A stretch of DNA of 26,003 bases. Origin: a virus. Both the position numbers and the translations under genes were made by a program. Positions 6,467 to 13,369 of this stretch are shown piece after piece. The stretch is taken from the IMG/VR virus record IMGVR_UViG_3300002447_000024, positions 1 to 26,003 of that record. One strand, given 5' to 3'. The notes below the pieces were generated by a model. That model searched no databases and was not told where the DNA came from. It saw only the letters and a list, made by a program, of their open reading frames with translations. Numbering within the stretch: the first letter of the stretch is position 1; each line of letters starts with the position of its first letter.

Positions 6467-6973
6467 TTATAAGATTTTATCTAGTTGTATAATTTCGCTC
6501 TGGCGGCTAATCTCTTTTACAAAATAAGCGCAATTAGGTTTTTCACCACCGTTAGTCGGCACCGCAAGTAATTGGCCGTTTTTCATTTTTGGAAAATACC
6601 ATTTAACATCATTATAGAAATTTACAATTTCAATCTTCTTAAACTCTACCCTAAATGAACTTAGCGGATTAAAAATTAGTGCTTCAAATCCTCTGTCATT
6701 TAAACTAGTAAGTGGAAGTATTTCAATATCGCTTGCTGCACTACTATCTCCTACAGCAATACACCAATCAATTGGCATAGTAACTTCATCATCGCCTATA
6801 CGTAATACCATTGCCGGAGCATTGAAGCTTTCTAAGAATATCAATGGCATAAAGAAGAAGTCTGGTTCTTTTGGATCACTGTTGTCTAGTACTGCGAATC
6901 TAGTGTTTTCGTCAACTTCATCTGGTAGATTGTTGAGTGAAAATCTTAGGTTATCTAATGTTAATATTTGCAT
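6467..6973 (-). CDS. Conserved phage protein of unknown function, 168 aa
   Basis: This acidic protein is mostly beta (PDFFFMPLIFLESF, APAMVLRIGDDEVTMPIDWC, FRVEFKKIEIVNFYNDVKWYFP) and has no recognised catalytic motif. The many conserved-looking hydrophobic strands and the Trp/Tyr-rich VKWYFPKMKNGQLLAVP segment give the impression of a well-kept globular protein of aquatic T4-type phages. It starts directly on the stop of the 240-frame gene upstream (TAA followed at once by ATG) and stands 13 bases before the oxygenase-like gene. Position in the uvsW operon suggests early or middle expression. I do not recognise a function. Confidence 0.65.
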   Translation of the reverse strand: MQILTLDNLRFSLNNLPDEVDENTRFAVLDNSDPKEPDFFFMPLIFLESFNAPAMVLRIGDDEVTMPIDWCIAVGDSSAASDIEILPLTSLNDRGFEALIFNPLSSFRVEFKKIEIVNFYNDVKWYFPKMKNGQLLAVPTNGGEKPNCAYFVKEISRQSEIIQLDKIL

Positions 6974-7672
6974 TTATTGTTCTCGTTTTTTAAAATCTTG
7001 TCGTAGCCGTTGATAGGGTTTAGTAAACGCATAATTCCATCGGGCAAACTTTGCCGCATAAATTGCGCTAGTCATGAAACCAATTTCTAACTCTACTGTT
7101 TTTTCTGTTACTGGAATTAAGTGAACCATTGGCGCACCTGCTTTTAATTTTTCTGTACGTTCAGTGCCTAATTTCCAAATAGTATTAATATTTGTTTGAT
7201 TTTGATATTTGAATTCTGTTGAGCCTGGAACTATTGTAAAATTTTGTGGGTCTGGTTGATGCCATGCTGGTTGTGTCCATATCCATTGAATTGGCTCGGA
7301 ACAATAAAACAACCATGGGCTTGTAAATTTAACATTAACGTATCCGGGCCATGCGCCCGGTACTTGCTCATCAATTGGATGAGTTTCTGCTCGACTAGTT
7401 CCGTTGTTATCTGACGGCCACCTTATACCACTAATACCGGACGGAGAAAGGTCTATCTCGTAATCGGCCCATAGCGGTAACATAACGCCTTGACTGCACA
7501 ACTCTCTAAGTCCAAGGCAGTGATTTACATTGTTAATGTCTTTACCTTTAGGCATACTAGCATACCAATCCGGTAATGTATTCTTTATTAAAGTTGGTGG
7601 AAACAAGTCTACTAGTTGTTGCGCAGGCCCGTATGCTTCTAACTTAATGGTTTTATTCTTATTAAAAAACAT
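6974..7672 (-). CDS. Conserved phage protein of unknown function, about 232 aa, Trp-rich
   Basis: The chosen start is the ATG at 7672 (MFFNKNKTIKLEAY), one base after the uvsW stop (TAA-T-ATG) with GGAAAT as ribosome site. An upstream ATG at 7696 would overlap uvsW by 23 bases and has no ribosome site. The protein is rich in Trp, Tyr and Pro (LPDWYASMP, WPGYVNVKFTSPWLFYC, EPIQWIWTQPAWHQPDPQ) and ends in a basic helix. It reads as a beta-sandwich or jelly-roll-like fold, but no metal-binding triad or other signature is convincing. It lies between uvsW and the 168-aa gene in one operon. Function is unknown. Confidence 0.66.
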   Translation of the reverse strand: MFFNKNKTIKLEAYGPAQQLVDLFPPTLIKNTLPDWYASMPKGKDINNVNHCLGLRELCSQGVMLPLWADYEIDLSPSGISGIRWPSDNNGTSRAETHPIDEQVPGAWPGYVNVKFTSPWLFYCSEPIQWIWTQPAWHQPDPQNFTIVPGSTEFKYQNQTNINTIWKLGTERTEKLKAGAPMVHLIPVTEKTVELEIGFMTSAIYAAKFARWNYAFTKPYQRLRQDFKKREQ

Positions 7673-7673
7673 A

Positions 7674-9137
7674 TTATTTCCAATCCGTTTTTTCAATTGT
7701 AAACGGATACTTAGCTTCTTTATAAAATTTCTTTCTTTCTGTTAAATGCCGTTTAGCATATTTACAAGTACTAGTTATATCCCAGATTTGTACAAAGTCT
7801 TTGTCCTCTGCTTTTCTTATGCCGCGGCCAATGCTCTGGATAACTCGAGTAAACGACTTGCCAGACTCCAGCAGTACCAAGTTAAAGATGCGAGGAATAT
7901 TAATACCAACAGCCGCGACACCATAGGTTGCGACGATAATTTTATTAGTACTTGTTTTAATTTCATCATACTCCTCTTTCCTATCCTTAGTTTTAACTTC
8001 GCCGGACACAAAAACAGCATCTTCTATCTCATTAATTAAAAATTTACCTGAATCAATTCTATTGACCAGAACTAATGTATTGCCTGTTTGTGATATTTTT
8101 TTGACTAACTTACTGATATAAATCATCCTGTCATCGTCTGTAACAAGATATTTTAATTCATCTGAATAACTGCTAAACTCTGGTAGATCTATTAGTTGTA
8201 CAACATTAACGTGACACGTGGATAATACTCCCATGCCTTGTAATTCGTGTGCTTTAATTCCACCTACTACTGGACCAAGGCTGGCAAATATCTGCTCGCT
8301 TTCAAATTTTTCTTTAGGAACAGTACCAGTTAATCCCCAACGAATTGGAGCATTTGCTAGATTTTGTGTTAGTAAGTTCTTTAATACTTCTGCTTTGGCC
8401 ATGTGTACTTCGTCAACAATAACACACTTAACTCCGTCAAGGAATTCGGCAAGTGTTAAAATATCGTGTTCGTGATTTTTACTTTTCTTATCTAAAATGT
8501 TAAGACTTTGCCATGTACATATAGTGTGTGTCTTACCTAAATCTTTGCGATCACCGTAATACACACCAACATCTAATCCCACTGCGATAAAGTCTTCTTC
8601 TGTTTGCTCTACAAGACTTTTATTTGGTACAATAGTGATTGTGCGTCCATACTTTTCAGCTAACTGACTTAGTGTAGCTGTAGTAATAGTCTTGCCAGCA
8701 CCGGTGGCAATTTCTTGTAATGATTGTGTATTTTCAAGGAATTTATTAACAGCATCAACTTGGTAGTCACGTAGCATAATAGGCTGTCCAGCTTGTTGGT
8801 GCCCTTTAGGCCAGACTTTACCTTGGTCGGCCCAGTATGTGTCAGTTACTGGATTGAATTCAATTTTGCTAGTTGTACGTAAGTCGTCAACTTCCTCAAT
8901 TCCAATGCCTAGCTTAGTTAAAATGGTTAAAATTTGTTCTAGCTGGCTGAGGTATCCATTACCGCCAAGCCCAAATAAACTTACCATTCCATCCCAACGT
9001 CCTAACTTAAAAGCAGGATGATATCGTGCGTAAGGAATTTCATACTTAAATGTATTGGCTAATTTTTTTCGTGCGTCGAGTGGCAAATTCTCAAATTTTA
9101 TGTTTACTTCGTCTTTAATTATTAATCTTACTGCCAT
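7674..9137 (-). CDS. uvsW: UvsW-type RNA-DNA and recombination helicase
   Basis: This is a superfamily 2 helicase of 487 residues, the expected size for T4 UvsW. The N-terminal domain has the typical RYHPAFKLGRWDGMVSLF (39-55). Motif I (Walker A) is ATGAGKT (144-150), motif II is VDEVH (241-245), motif III is LTGT (269-272), and motif VI is QSIGRGIRK (434-442). In T4, UvsW unwinds R-loops and branched recombination intermediates and switches origin-dependent to recombination-dependent replication. Its start overlaps the end of the upstream 395-aa gene by 10 bases. Here it is transcribed from the promoter at 10322-10349 and so is separated from uvsX/uvsY by a terminator, which would allow separate timing. 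Confidence 0.93.
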   Translation of the reverse strand: MAVRLIIKDEVNIKFENLPLDARKKLANTFKYEIPYARYHPAFKLGRWDGMVSLFGLGGNGYLSQLEQILTILTKLGIGIEEVDDLRTTSKIEFNPVTDTYWADQGKVWPKGHQQAGQPIMLRDYQVDAVNKFLENTQSLQEIATGAGKTITTATLSQLAEKYGRTITIVPNKSLVEQTEEDFIAVGLDVGVYYGDRKDLGKTHTICTWQSLNILDKKSKNHEHDILTLAEFLDGVKCVIVDEVHMAKAEVLKNLLTQNLANAPIRWGLTGTVPKEKFESEQIFASLGPVVGGIKAHELQGMGVLSTCHVNVVQLIDLPEFSSYSDELKYLVTDDDRMIYISKLVKKISQTGNTLVLVNRIDSGKFLINEIEDAVFVSGEVKTKDRKEEYDEIKTSTNKIIVATYGVAAVGINIPRIFNLVLLESGKSFTRVIQSIGRGIRKAEDKDFVQIWDITSTCKYAKRHLTERKKFYKEAKYPFTIEKTDWK

Positions 9138-10315
9138 GCCATTCTCGCTTCTACAATAGGTTGTGTGTCTGACCAGTTAATAATTAAATCGCAACAATTC
9201 GCATACACTGACGTTTTATTATGCTGTAACAATCTTCCAACGCTAATAACACTCATTGGCTTCCAGTCGGTTTTTAGGAGAAATTTTGGTATTTTTCCAC
9301 TGGCAATTCCGACTAGCTGAGTTGTGTTATCAAGTTGCGAATTATATTTTTTATTAGCAATAAGCTGATTAAATTCTTTACCAATGCCGTCATTACCTAA
9401 TCTAAAATAAATTCCAACGCCGTCGACCATTCCATTTTTTTCCAAGATTTTTGATAAATTTGTCAATTCTTCAAGACATTTTTTTTGATCGTTACTGTCA
9501 AAAATAACCAGTAACGGAAATCTTTTCAAGACATGTAGACTATTAACAATATCAGATAACGCTGTTTCATTTTTATTAAGCCACACCTGCCGGGTGATTC
9601 TAGTGGCAATTGTTTCGGTCAAATTTTCAGGAATTTTTTCACTTTTTTCACTGAAATATTGATATCGTAAACTTCGGTCATTAATTATGTTTTGGTCAAT
9701 TGGTGTGTGTATACCAAGGTCGTTAGTTATTTGCTTTTGAAAGTTTGCGTGTGTAATAGTGTCGATTTTAAATCGACCACGCATTTCAGATTCTGTCCAT
9801 GCCTGGATAGTTTCGTAGTAATTTTGAATTTTTTGGTCAATTTCAAAGCCTAATTTTTTTAGCCTTGATACTAACGTTACAATATTCTTTTCAGTAAGAT
9901 CGGCATGATACATTTTGCCACTAATGCTAGCAGTCATGCCTGGCACCGACTTACTAATGTTAACAATTTCTTTTGTTAATGAACTAGAATATGAAATTTC
10001 CACAGTTAGTAACAGGTCATCGTTTGAGTTACTAATGTACAGTTTTTTAGTTTGCTCAAACATTCTAAAGGCTTTTGACCAACTTGGTGTTTGTAACAAT
10101 TCAATTAAATTATCATTAACTGATTTTAATTTTTCTTGATTTTCACAAAGAATTCTTAACAAGAGTTTACTTTGATTTTCAGTAAGAAAATTTGAAGATA
10201 ATACAGCCGATGCCATACTTCGTAAGATCCTAGCATCTCGTTTTGAGACTAGTTCTTCAATAGCAGTACTAGAATAATTTACAATTTGTATTAATATCTG
10301 ATCAACTGTTGTCAT
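9128..10315 (-). CDS. Conserved phage protein next to uvsW, 395 aa, unknown function
   Basis: The start chosen is the ATG at 10315 (MTTVDQILIQIV). The earlier ATG at 10330 falls between the -35 and -10 of the promoter at 10322-10349 and could not be on that transcript. The protein is helical in its first 200 residues (ARILRSMASAVLSSNFLTENQSKLLLRILCENQEKL is split by turns). It then has an alpha/beta part with strands such as FPLLVIFDS and DGVGIYFRLG, and ends with SVISVGRLLQHNKTSVYANC, a Rossmann- or RecA-like rhythm without a Walker A. Its 3' end overlaps uvsW by 10 bases. As the first gene of the uvsW unit it may act with the helicase. I do not recognise the family, and an inactive helicase-like domain is a guess. 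Confidence 0.66.
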   Translation of the reverse strand: MTTVDQILIQIVNYSSTAIEELVSKRDARILRSMASAVLSSNFLTENQSKLLLRILCENQEKLKSVNDNLIELLQTPSWSKAFRMFEQTKKLYISNSNDDLLLTVEISYSSSLTKEIVNISKSVPGMTASISGKMYHADLTEKNIVTLVSRLKKLGFEIDQKIQNYYETIQAWTESEMRGRFKIDTITHANFQKQITNDLGIHTPIDQNIINDRSLRYQYFSEKSEKIPENLTETIATRITRQVWLNKNETALSDIVNSLHVLKRFPLLVIFDSNDQKKCLEELTNLSKILEKNGMVDGVGIYFRLGNDGIGKEFNQLIANKKYNSQLDNTTQLVGIASGKIPKFLLKTDWKPMSVISVGRLLQHNKTSVYANCCDLIINWSDTQPIVEARMAWQ

Positions 10316-10321
10316 ACTTTT

Positions 10322-10349
10322 ATTATACATGAATAATTTTAAAAGTCAA
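10322..10349 (-). promoter_or_regulatory. Sigma-70-type promoter for the uvsW unit
   Basis: The minus strand has TTGACT (10344-10349; 5 of 6) and TATAAT (10322-10327; 6 of 6) separated by 16 bases, placed directly after the terminator at 10366-10393. The -10 is six bases from the ATG at 10315, so the predicted start point falls on or next to the A of that ATG. It should drive the long run of genes down to about 3073. Confidence 0.72.
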
Positions 10350-10359
10350 ATCTTTAGAT

Positions 10360-10393
10360 AAAAAAATAGGCCTCAATATTATTTAAGGCCTAT
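10360..10393 (-). terminator. Intrinsic terminator after uvsY
   Basis: On the minus strand ATAGGCCT, a 12-base loop and AGGCCTAT form an 8-bp stem (10366-10393), followed by seven T residues (10360-10366). It lies 24 bases past the uvsY stop and just before the promoter of the next unit, and closes the gp32-uvsX-uvsY transcript. Confidence 0.8.
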
Positions 10394-10416
10394 AGTCTAC
10401 CTTTTGGGCGAATTGA

Positions 10417-10872
10417 TTATAGTGTGGCGTCTTCCATACCAGCAACTCGTAATTTTACAATGTTAGTAAGTTGCCATTGTTTCTGGTCAAGAGCTTTAGT
10501 AATACCTAGCCACTTGTTGCGAAGTAAAGCAAACTCGTTAATGATCTTTTCAAAATCAACTACGTCTGCTTCACCCTCAACAAATTTTTCACAATCACGT
10601 GAGCTTAATGCTCTTTGATAGTTTTCAAGATATTTTCTAAAATGCTGACTCTTTAACCGACGAAGTTCAATGTTAAGATATTCTAAAATTGCTTCAATTT
10701 CTTGTAACTGACTAAACCGTTGTTCTACAACCCCCGGCATTCCTGCCGCGGCTTTTTCAATGTTTCCAATAATCCGGCATTCGCCTTTTGCTTCGAGCAA
10801 TTCGGCATTGTAGTAATCTACAGCATCCGGAATATAAGAAATATCTTTGGCAATTTTAGTATACCAAGTCAT
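10417..10872 (-). CDS. uvsY: UvsY-type recombination mediator
   Basis: This helical 151-residue protein is close in size to T4 UvsY (137 aa) and sits in the same neighbourhood: after uvsX and one small gene. UvsY loads UvsX onto gp32-covered single-stranded DNA. Visible features are an N-terminal WYTKIAKDISYIPDAVDYYN, a central basic helix (EYLNIELRRLKSQHFRKYLE) that would bind DNA, and a C-terminal LDQKQWQLTNIVKLRVAGMED, which matches the usual UvsY ending of a helix plus a short tail. It starts as TAATG on the stop of the 79-aa gene, so translation is coupled. It is followed by an intrinsic terminator. UvsY sequences diverge strongly, so the call leans on context and length. Confidence 0.8.
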   Translation of the reverse strand: MTWYTKIAKDISYIPDAVDYYNAELLEAKGECRIIGNIEKAAAGMPGVVEQRFSQLQEIEAILEYLNIELRRLKSQHFRKYLENYQRALSSRDCEKFVEGEADVVDFEKIINEFALLRNKWLGITKALDQKQWQLTNIVKLRVAGMEDATL

Positions 10873-11111
10873 TAAAACTCCAATTCTTTGTAATCGTCGT
10901 CTTCGTCCCCGGCATCTTCCTCGTCAAGATAATAATCGATAGCAGAATCTAATGTGCTATCTACTCCACTAGCGGCCGAAAGAACTTTATCAGGAACTCC
11001 GAAATCTGCTAGCAAATCAACATAACGTTCTGCGATTGCCTCATGATTTTTCTTGTCAATAAAGTCAGCGAATAGTAACCATACGTCACCAATTTGTGTT
11101 TCATTCAACAT
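10872..11111 (-). CDS. Small acidic protein between uvsX and uvsY, 79 aa
   Basis: The protein begins MLNETQIGDVWLLFADFIDKK, continues AERYVDLLADFGVPDKVLSAA, and ends in an extremely acidic tail (YYLDEEDAGDEDDDYKELEF). Small acidic proteins in this exact position are typical of aquatic T4-type phages, but the function is unknown to me. The start lies inside the last 11 bases of uvsX and the stop is shared with the uvsY start (TAATG), so it is produced together with the recombination proteins. The acidic tail could mimic DNA or bind gp32 or UvsX partners, which is inference. Confidence 0.72.
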   Translation of the reverse strand: MLNETQIGDVWLLFADFIDKKNHEAIAERYVDLLADFGVPDKVLSAASGVDSTLDSAIDYYLDEEDAGDEDDDYKELEF

Positions 11112-12159
11112 TCTCGTCTATCTCCTCAGGAATGGTAGTTGTTGTTAAAGGTTTGATATGAAATTTTGCCATTAACATATCTAATTTATCATCTTTCCAT
11201 TCTTTTCGGTAGAATTTGAATTCCTCACCTGTCTCTGGATCAACCCACTTGAGTCTGTTGCCTTCTTGTTTTAACAAACCAGCTTTTTCGCACATATCGA
11301 CCATTCCTGAATAGGGATTCATACCAGTTTCATATGGAATTTTAATTTGCACAGTTTCAAATGGTTTACTATAACGAGTCTTCATAATTTTACAACTAGC
11401 ACGAATACCCATTACATCACTTACTTTGTTGCCGTCCTCATCCTCTTTAAGTTTGAGTTTTTTCATAGCAACAACAATACTAGACGCATAGACAAAGCCT
11501 TGTCCACCGCTAATTTTGTCATCTGGATCAAACATATCTTGGCTTGCGTATGTGTGATTTGTACAAACCATACCTACGTTATAACTACCAAACATGTTAA
11601 CACAGTTACGCACCAAACTTGTAAGTGCTTTAGGTTTACGGCCCATGTCTCCCTTCATATCGCCAGCTTGGAACTGGTTAATGTCAGTAGGGGTAAGCAA
11701 CATACCCAATGAGTCTATGACAAATAAGACTTTAGGACGCTCTGCCATTTCTTTATACTCTTTCATGAATTCATGAATGGTTTTAGCCACATCATCAATC
11801 ATAGCCATGTTAAGTTTAAGAAGTTTGTCTTCGCCTGTATCTACACCAAGTGCGTGTAGCCATTTTTCATCTAGCGCATTTTCTGTATCAATTAAAATAA
11901 CATAAATGCCCTGTGCTTGTGCGTTGCGTACTAGATTACCTGAACAGATAAAGCTCTTACCTGCGCCAGATTCGCCAGCAAATACAGTAACCTTACCCAA
12001 AGGGATACCTTTGTTAAAGTCACCACTGATTAAGTAGTTAAGCGTATAATTGCCTGTGCTAACCCAATCTGTAGGATCATTAAATCCTACACCTAGACCA
12101 TCGATACTTTTGGTCAAGGTCTTTCTAAATTTTGAAAGATCGAATGCTTTCGTTGCCAT
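11101..12159 (-). CDS. uvsX: UvsX, RecA-like recombinase
   Basis: This 352-residue strand-exchange protein of the RecA/Rad51 family polymerises on single-stranded DNA and drives recombination-dependent replication and repair. Walker A is GESGAGKS (62-69), the catalytic Glu region is DTENALD (91-97), Walker B is VLFVIDSLG (144-152), and the L2-side motif is VCTNHTYASQDMF (198-210) followed by ISGGQGFVYAS. The C-terminus is acidic (IPEEIDENVE), as usual for UvsX. The ribosome site AGGAG lies about nine bases before the ATG. It follows gp32 in the same transcript, and its end overlaps the small acidic gene. A stem-loop lies in the spacer before it (12183-12215). Confidence 0.95.
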   Translation of the reverse strand: MATKAFDLSKFRKTLTKSIDGLGVGFNDPTDWVSTGNYTLNYLISGDFNKGIPLGKVTVFAGESGAGKSFICSGNLVRNAQAQGIYVILIDTENALDEKWLHALGVDTGEDKLLKLNMAMIDDVAKTIHEFMKEYKEMAERPKVLFVIDSLGMLLTPTDINQFQAGDMKGDMGRKPKALTSLVRNCVNMFGSYNVGMVCTNHTYASQDMFDPDDKISGGQGFVYASSIVVAMKKLKLKEDEDGNKVSDVMGIRASCKIMKTRYSKPFETVQIKIPYETGMNPYSGMVDMCEKAGLLKQEGNRLKWVDPETGEEFKFYRKEWKDDKLDMLMAKFHIKPLTTTTIPEEIDENVE

Positions 12160-12182
12160 ATTGTTTTTCTCCTAATAGATAA

Positions 12183-12215
12183 CCTGGGCGTATGACTAAG
12201 TCACAGAGGCCCAAG
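12183..12215 (-). other. Stem-loop between gp32 and uvsX
   Basis: On the minus strand CTTGGGC (start) and GCCCAGG (end) pair over seven positions including one G-U. An inner GTGAC-TTA-GTCAT stem gives a two-part hairpin. It is not followed by a T-tract, so it is not an intrinsic terminator. It could be an RNA-processing or stability element, or an attenuator that sets the gp32 to UvsX ratio. Confidence 0.5.
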
Positions 12216-12225
12216 CCGTAATGCT

Positions 12226-13206
12226 TTACTTCTGACGATTGCGAATCATTGCCAAGATATCTTGGGCGCGGCTGTCACCGCCTGTTGATTCTGCTTGTGG
12301 CGCAGGAGCAGGTGCTGCCTTTGCCGCAGGTTCGTCATCAAAGTCGTCACTTGCTGACGGTGTAGGAGCAGGTGCTGCCTTAGGAGTTGATGCTTTTTGT
12401 GGATCACCAGTGTTCTGACTCATGCCAGCTGGTTTGAAATATTGACCCCAACGTTCCATATCGTATGGTTCGCCATCAACTGATGCTTCAAACATTTCCT
12501 TCATAACCTTAAGCTCAATTTCACTTGGCTTCTTAGGTAGGAAGTCGTTCAAATTAAACAAACCATGTTGCTTAATAGCGGCTTGTTCATCATCACTCAA
12601 TGGACGTTCACGACGACCCCATGATGAAGTTGAGTAATCAGCGTATCCGCCTTTTGAACCTTTCTTCATACGATAGTCAATACCATGTACGTAATCTGTT
12701 GGCAAGTCTTCCAACTCTGGATCAACCAATGCCGCACGGATTGATGTAAAGATCTGAGGACCAATAATAAATCTACGGATTGGGTTTGTTGCTGTTTCTT
12801 TTTCTTTCAGTCCGTCTTCAACGACGAAACCTTGGAAAATATAACTACGTTTCTTCCAATACTTACGACCCATATCTTCCAATGCCGGGTCTTTAAACCA
12901 AGCACGAACTTCTGATAAGATTGGGCAAGTATCGCCGTACATTTCCACGCATGGTACTTGAACGATAGTTTGTTTGCTTTCTGATTCACCTTTAATTCCA
13001 GCGAATGGCAATTTAATCATTGCACGTTCAACCCAGAAAAATGTGTTATCGGCGTTACCATCTGGTAAGAATCGCAGTACGGATTCGTCGCCTTCTTTTA
13101 AATTCCAGAACGCATAAATGGAATTGTCTCCACCTGTTCTGTTATTGTCTGATCCTTTATTTTCGGATGCCTTAAGTTTTGCTCTAATTTCTGCTAATGT
13201 AGCCAT
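12226..13206 (-). CDS. 32: Single-stranded DNA-binding protein gp32
   Basis: This 326-residue protein has the gp32 layout. The N-terminal region is basic (LAEIRAKLKASENK), for cooperative binding. The OB-fold core contains IYAFWNLKEGDESVLRFLPDG (30-50), FFWVERAMIKLPF and RFIIGPQIFTSIRAAL. The long flexible C-terminal tail is rich in Ala/Pro with acidic DDFDDE, ending in RAQDILAMIRNRQK. gp32 coats single-stranded DNA at forks and recruits replication and recombination proteins. T4 gp32 binds zinc with one His and three Cys. Here only Cys86 and Cys94 remain in this region (CVEMYGDTCPIL), so the zinc site seems reduced or lost. AGGAG lies seven bases before the ATG. It is the first gene after a strong terminator and has an A-rich leader with repeats (13234-13260). 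Confidence 0.9.
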   Translation of the reverse strand: MATLAEIRAKLKASENKGSDNNRTGGDNSIYAFWNLKEGDESVLRFLPDGNADNTFFWVERAMIKLPFAGIKGESESKQTIVQVPCVEMYGDTCPILSEVRAWFKDPALEDMGRKYWKKRSYIFQGFVVEDGLKEKETATNPIRRFIIGPQIFTSIRAALVDPELEDLPTDYVHGIDYRMKKGSKGGYADYSTSSWGRRERPLSDDEQAAIKQHGLFNLNDFLPKKPSEIELKVMKEMFEASVDGEPYDMERWGQYFKPAGMSQNTGDPQKASTPKAAPAPTPSASDDFDDEPAAKAAPAPAPQAESTGGDSRAQDILAMIRNRQK

Positions 13207-13233
13207 AGTATTTCTCCTGTAATATGCCTATGT

Positions 13234-13260
13234 TTTTTGCCTTGCGGCTCTTTTTGCCTT
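13234..13260 (-). repeat. Two direct repeats (AAGGCAAAAA) in the gp32 leader
   Basis: The minus strand carries AAGGCAAAAA twice (13251-13260 and 13234-13243) in an otherwise unpaired A-rich leader just before the ribosome site of gene 32. In T4, gp32 represses its own mRNA by binding an unstructured A-rich leader after nucleating at a folded element. The layout here is analogous, and operator function is inferred. Confidence 0.45.
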
Positions 13261-13265
13261 ATTTC

Positions 13266-13286
13266 CTTTTAAGATCTACTTAAAAG
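13266..13286 (-). other. Second hairpin in the gp32 leader region
   Basis: CTTTTAAG, a 5-base loop and CTTAAAAG form a perfect 8-bp AU-rich hairpin immediately downstream of the terminator stem. Its left arm also supplies the T-rich tail of that terminator. It could nucleate gp32 binding on the leader or simply extend the terminator. Confidence 0.45.
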
Positions 13287-13318
13287 AAAAGCGCATACAA
13301 GTAATTGTACACGCTTTT
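13287..13318 (-). terminator. Strong intrinsic terminator closing the morphogenesis block
   Basis: Read on the minus strand, a 14-bp stem with two G-U pairs (AAAAGCGTGTACAA / TTGTATGCGCTTTT) encloses the loop TTAC and is followed by CTTTT. It separates the Ala/Pro-rich paralogue genes from gene 32. No strong sigma-70 promoter is visible between it and gene 32, so some read-through or a non-canonical promoter (TATACT at 13323-13328) may feed gene 32. Confidence 0.82.
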
Positions 13319-13328
13319 ATTTAGTATA

Positions 13329-13344
13329 GCAAGAAGAATCTTGC
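13329..13344 (-). other. Short hairpin upstream of the terminator
   Basis: GCAAGA-TTCT-TCTTGC on the minus strand is a perfect 6-bp stem with a 4-base loop, about 25 bases after the stop of the 386-aa gene. It may be an mRNA 3'-end or processing element. Confidence 0.4.
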
Positions 13345-13369
13345 CTTAAATGTGATATTTTTACGCCAA

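Noticed and set aside
6466-6471. TATAAT on the minus strand 12 bases before the oxygenase-like gene
   Set aside because: No acceptable -35 hexamer lies at 15-19 bases, and a normal ribosome site (AAAGGAAA) suggests ordinary operon translation.
7746-8039. 97-codon plus-strand frame opposite uvsW
   Set aside because: It lies wholly inside the strongly conserved helicase C-terminal region and has an unremarkable sequence. It is a shadow frame.
10315-10330. Upstream ATG (MYNKS...) for the 395-aa gene
   Set aside because: It lies between the -35 and -10 hexamers of the promoter, so the main transcript could not contain it.
11347-11712. 121-codon plus-strand frame opposite uvsX
   Set aside because: It is His/Thr/Cys-rich shadow coding inside the RecA core, with no initiation signals.
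13323-13350. TATACT as a sigma-70 -10 for gene 32
   Set aside because: The matching -35 region (TTTAAG) has only about half the consensus, so it was kept as a remark and not called as a promoter.
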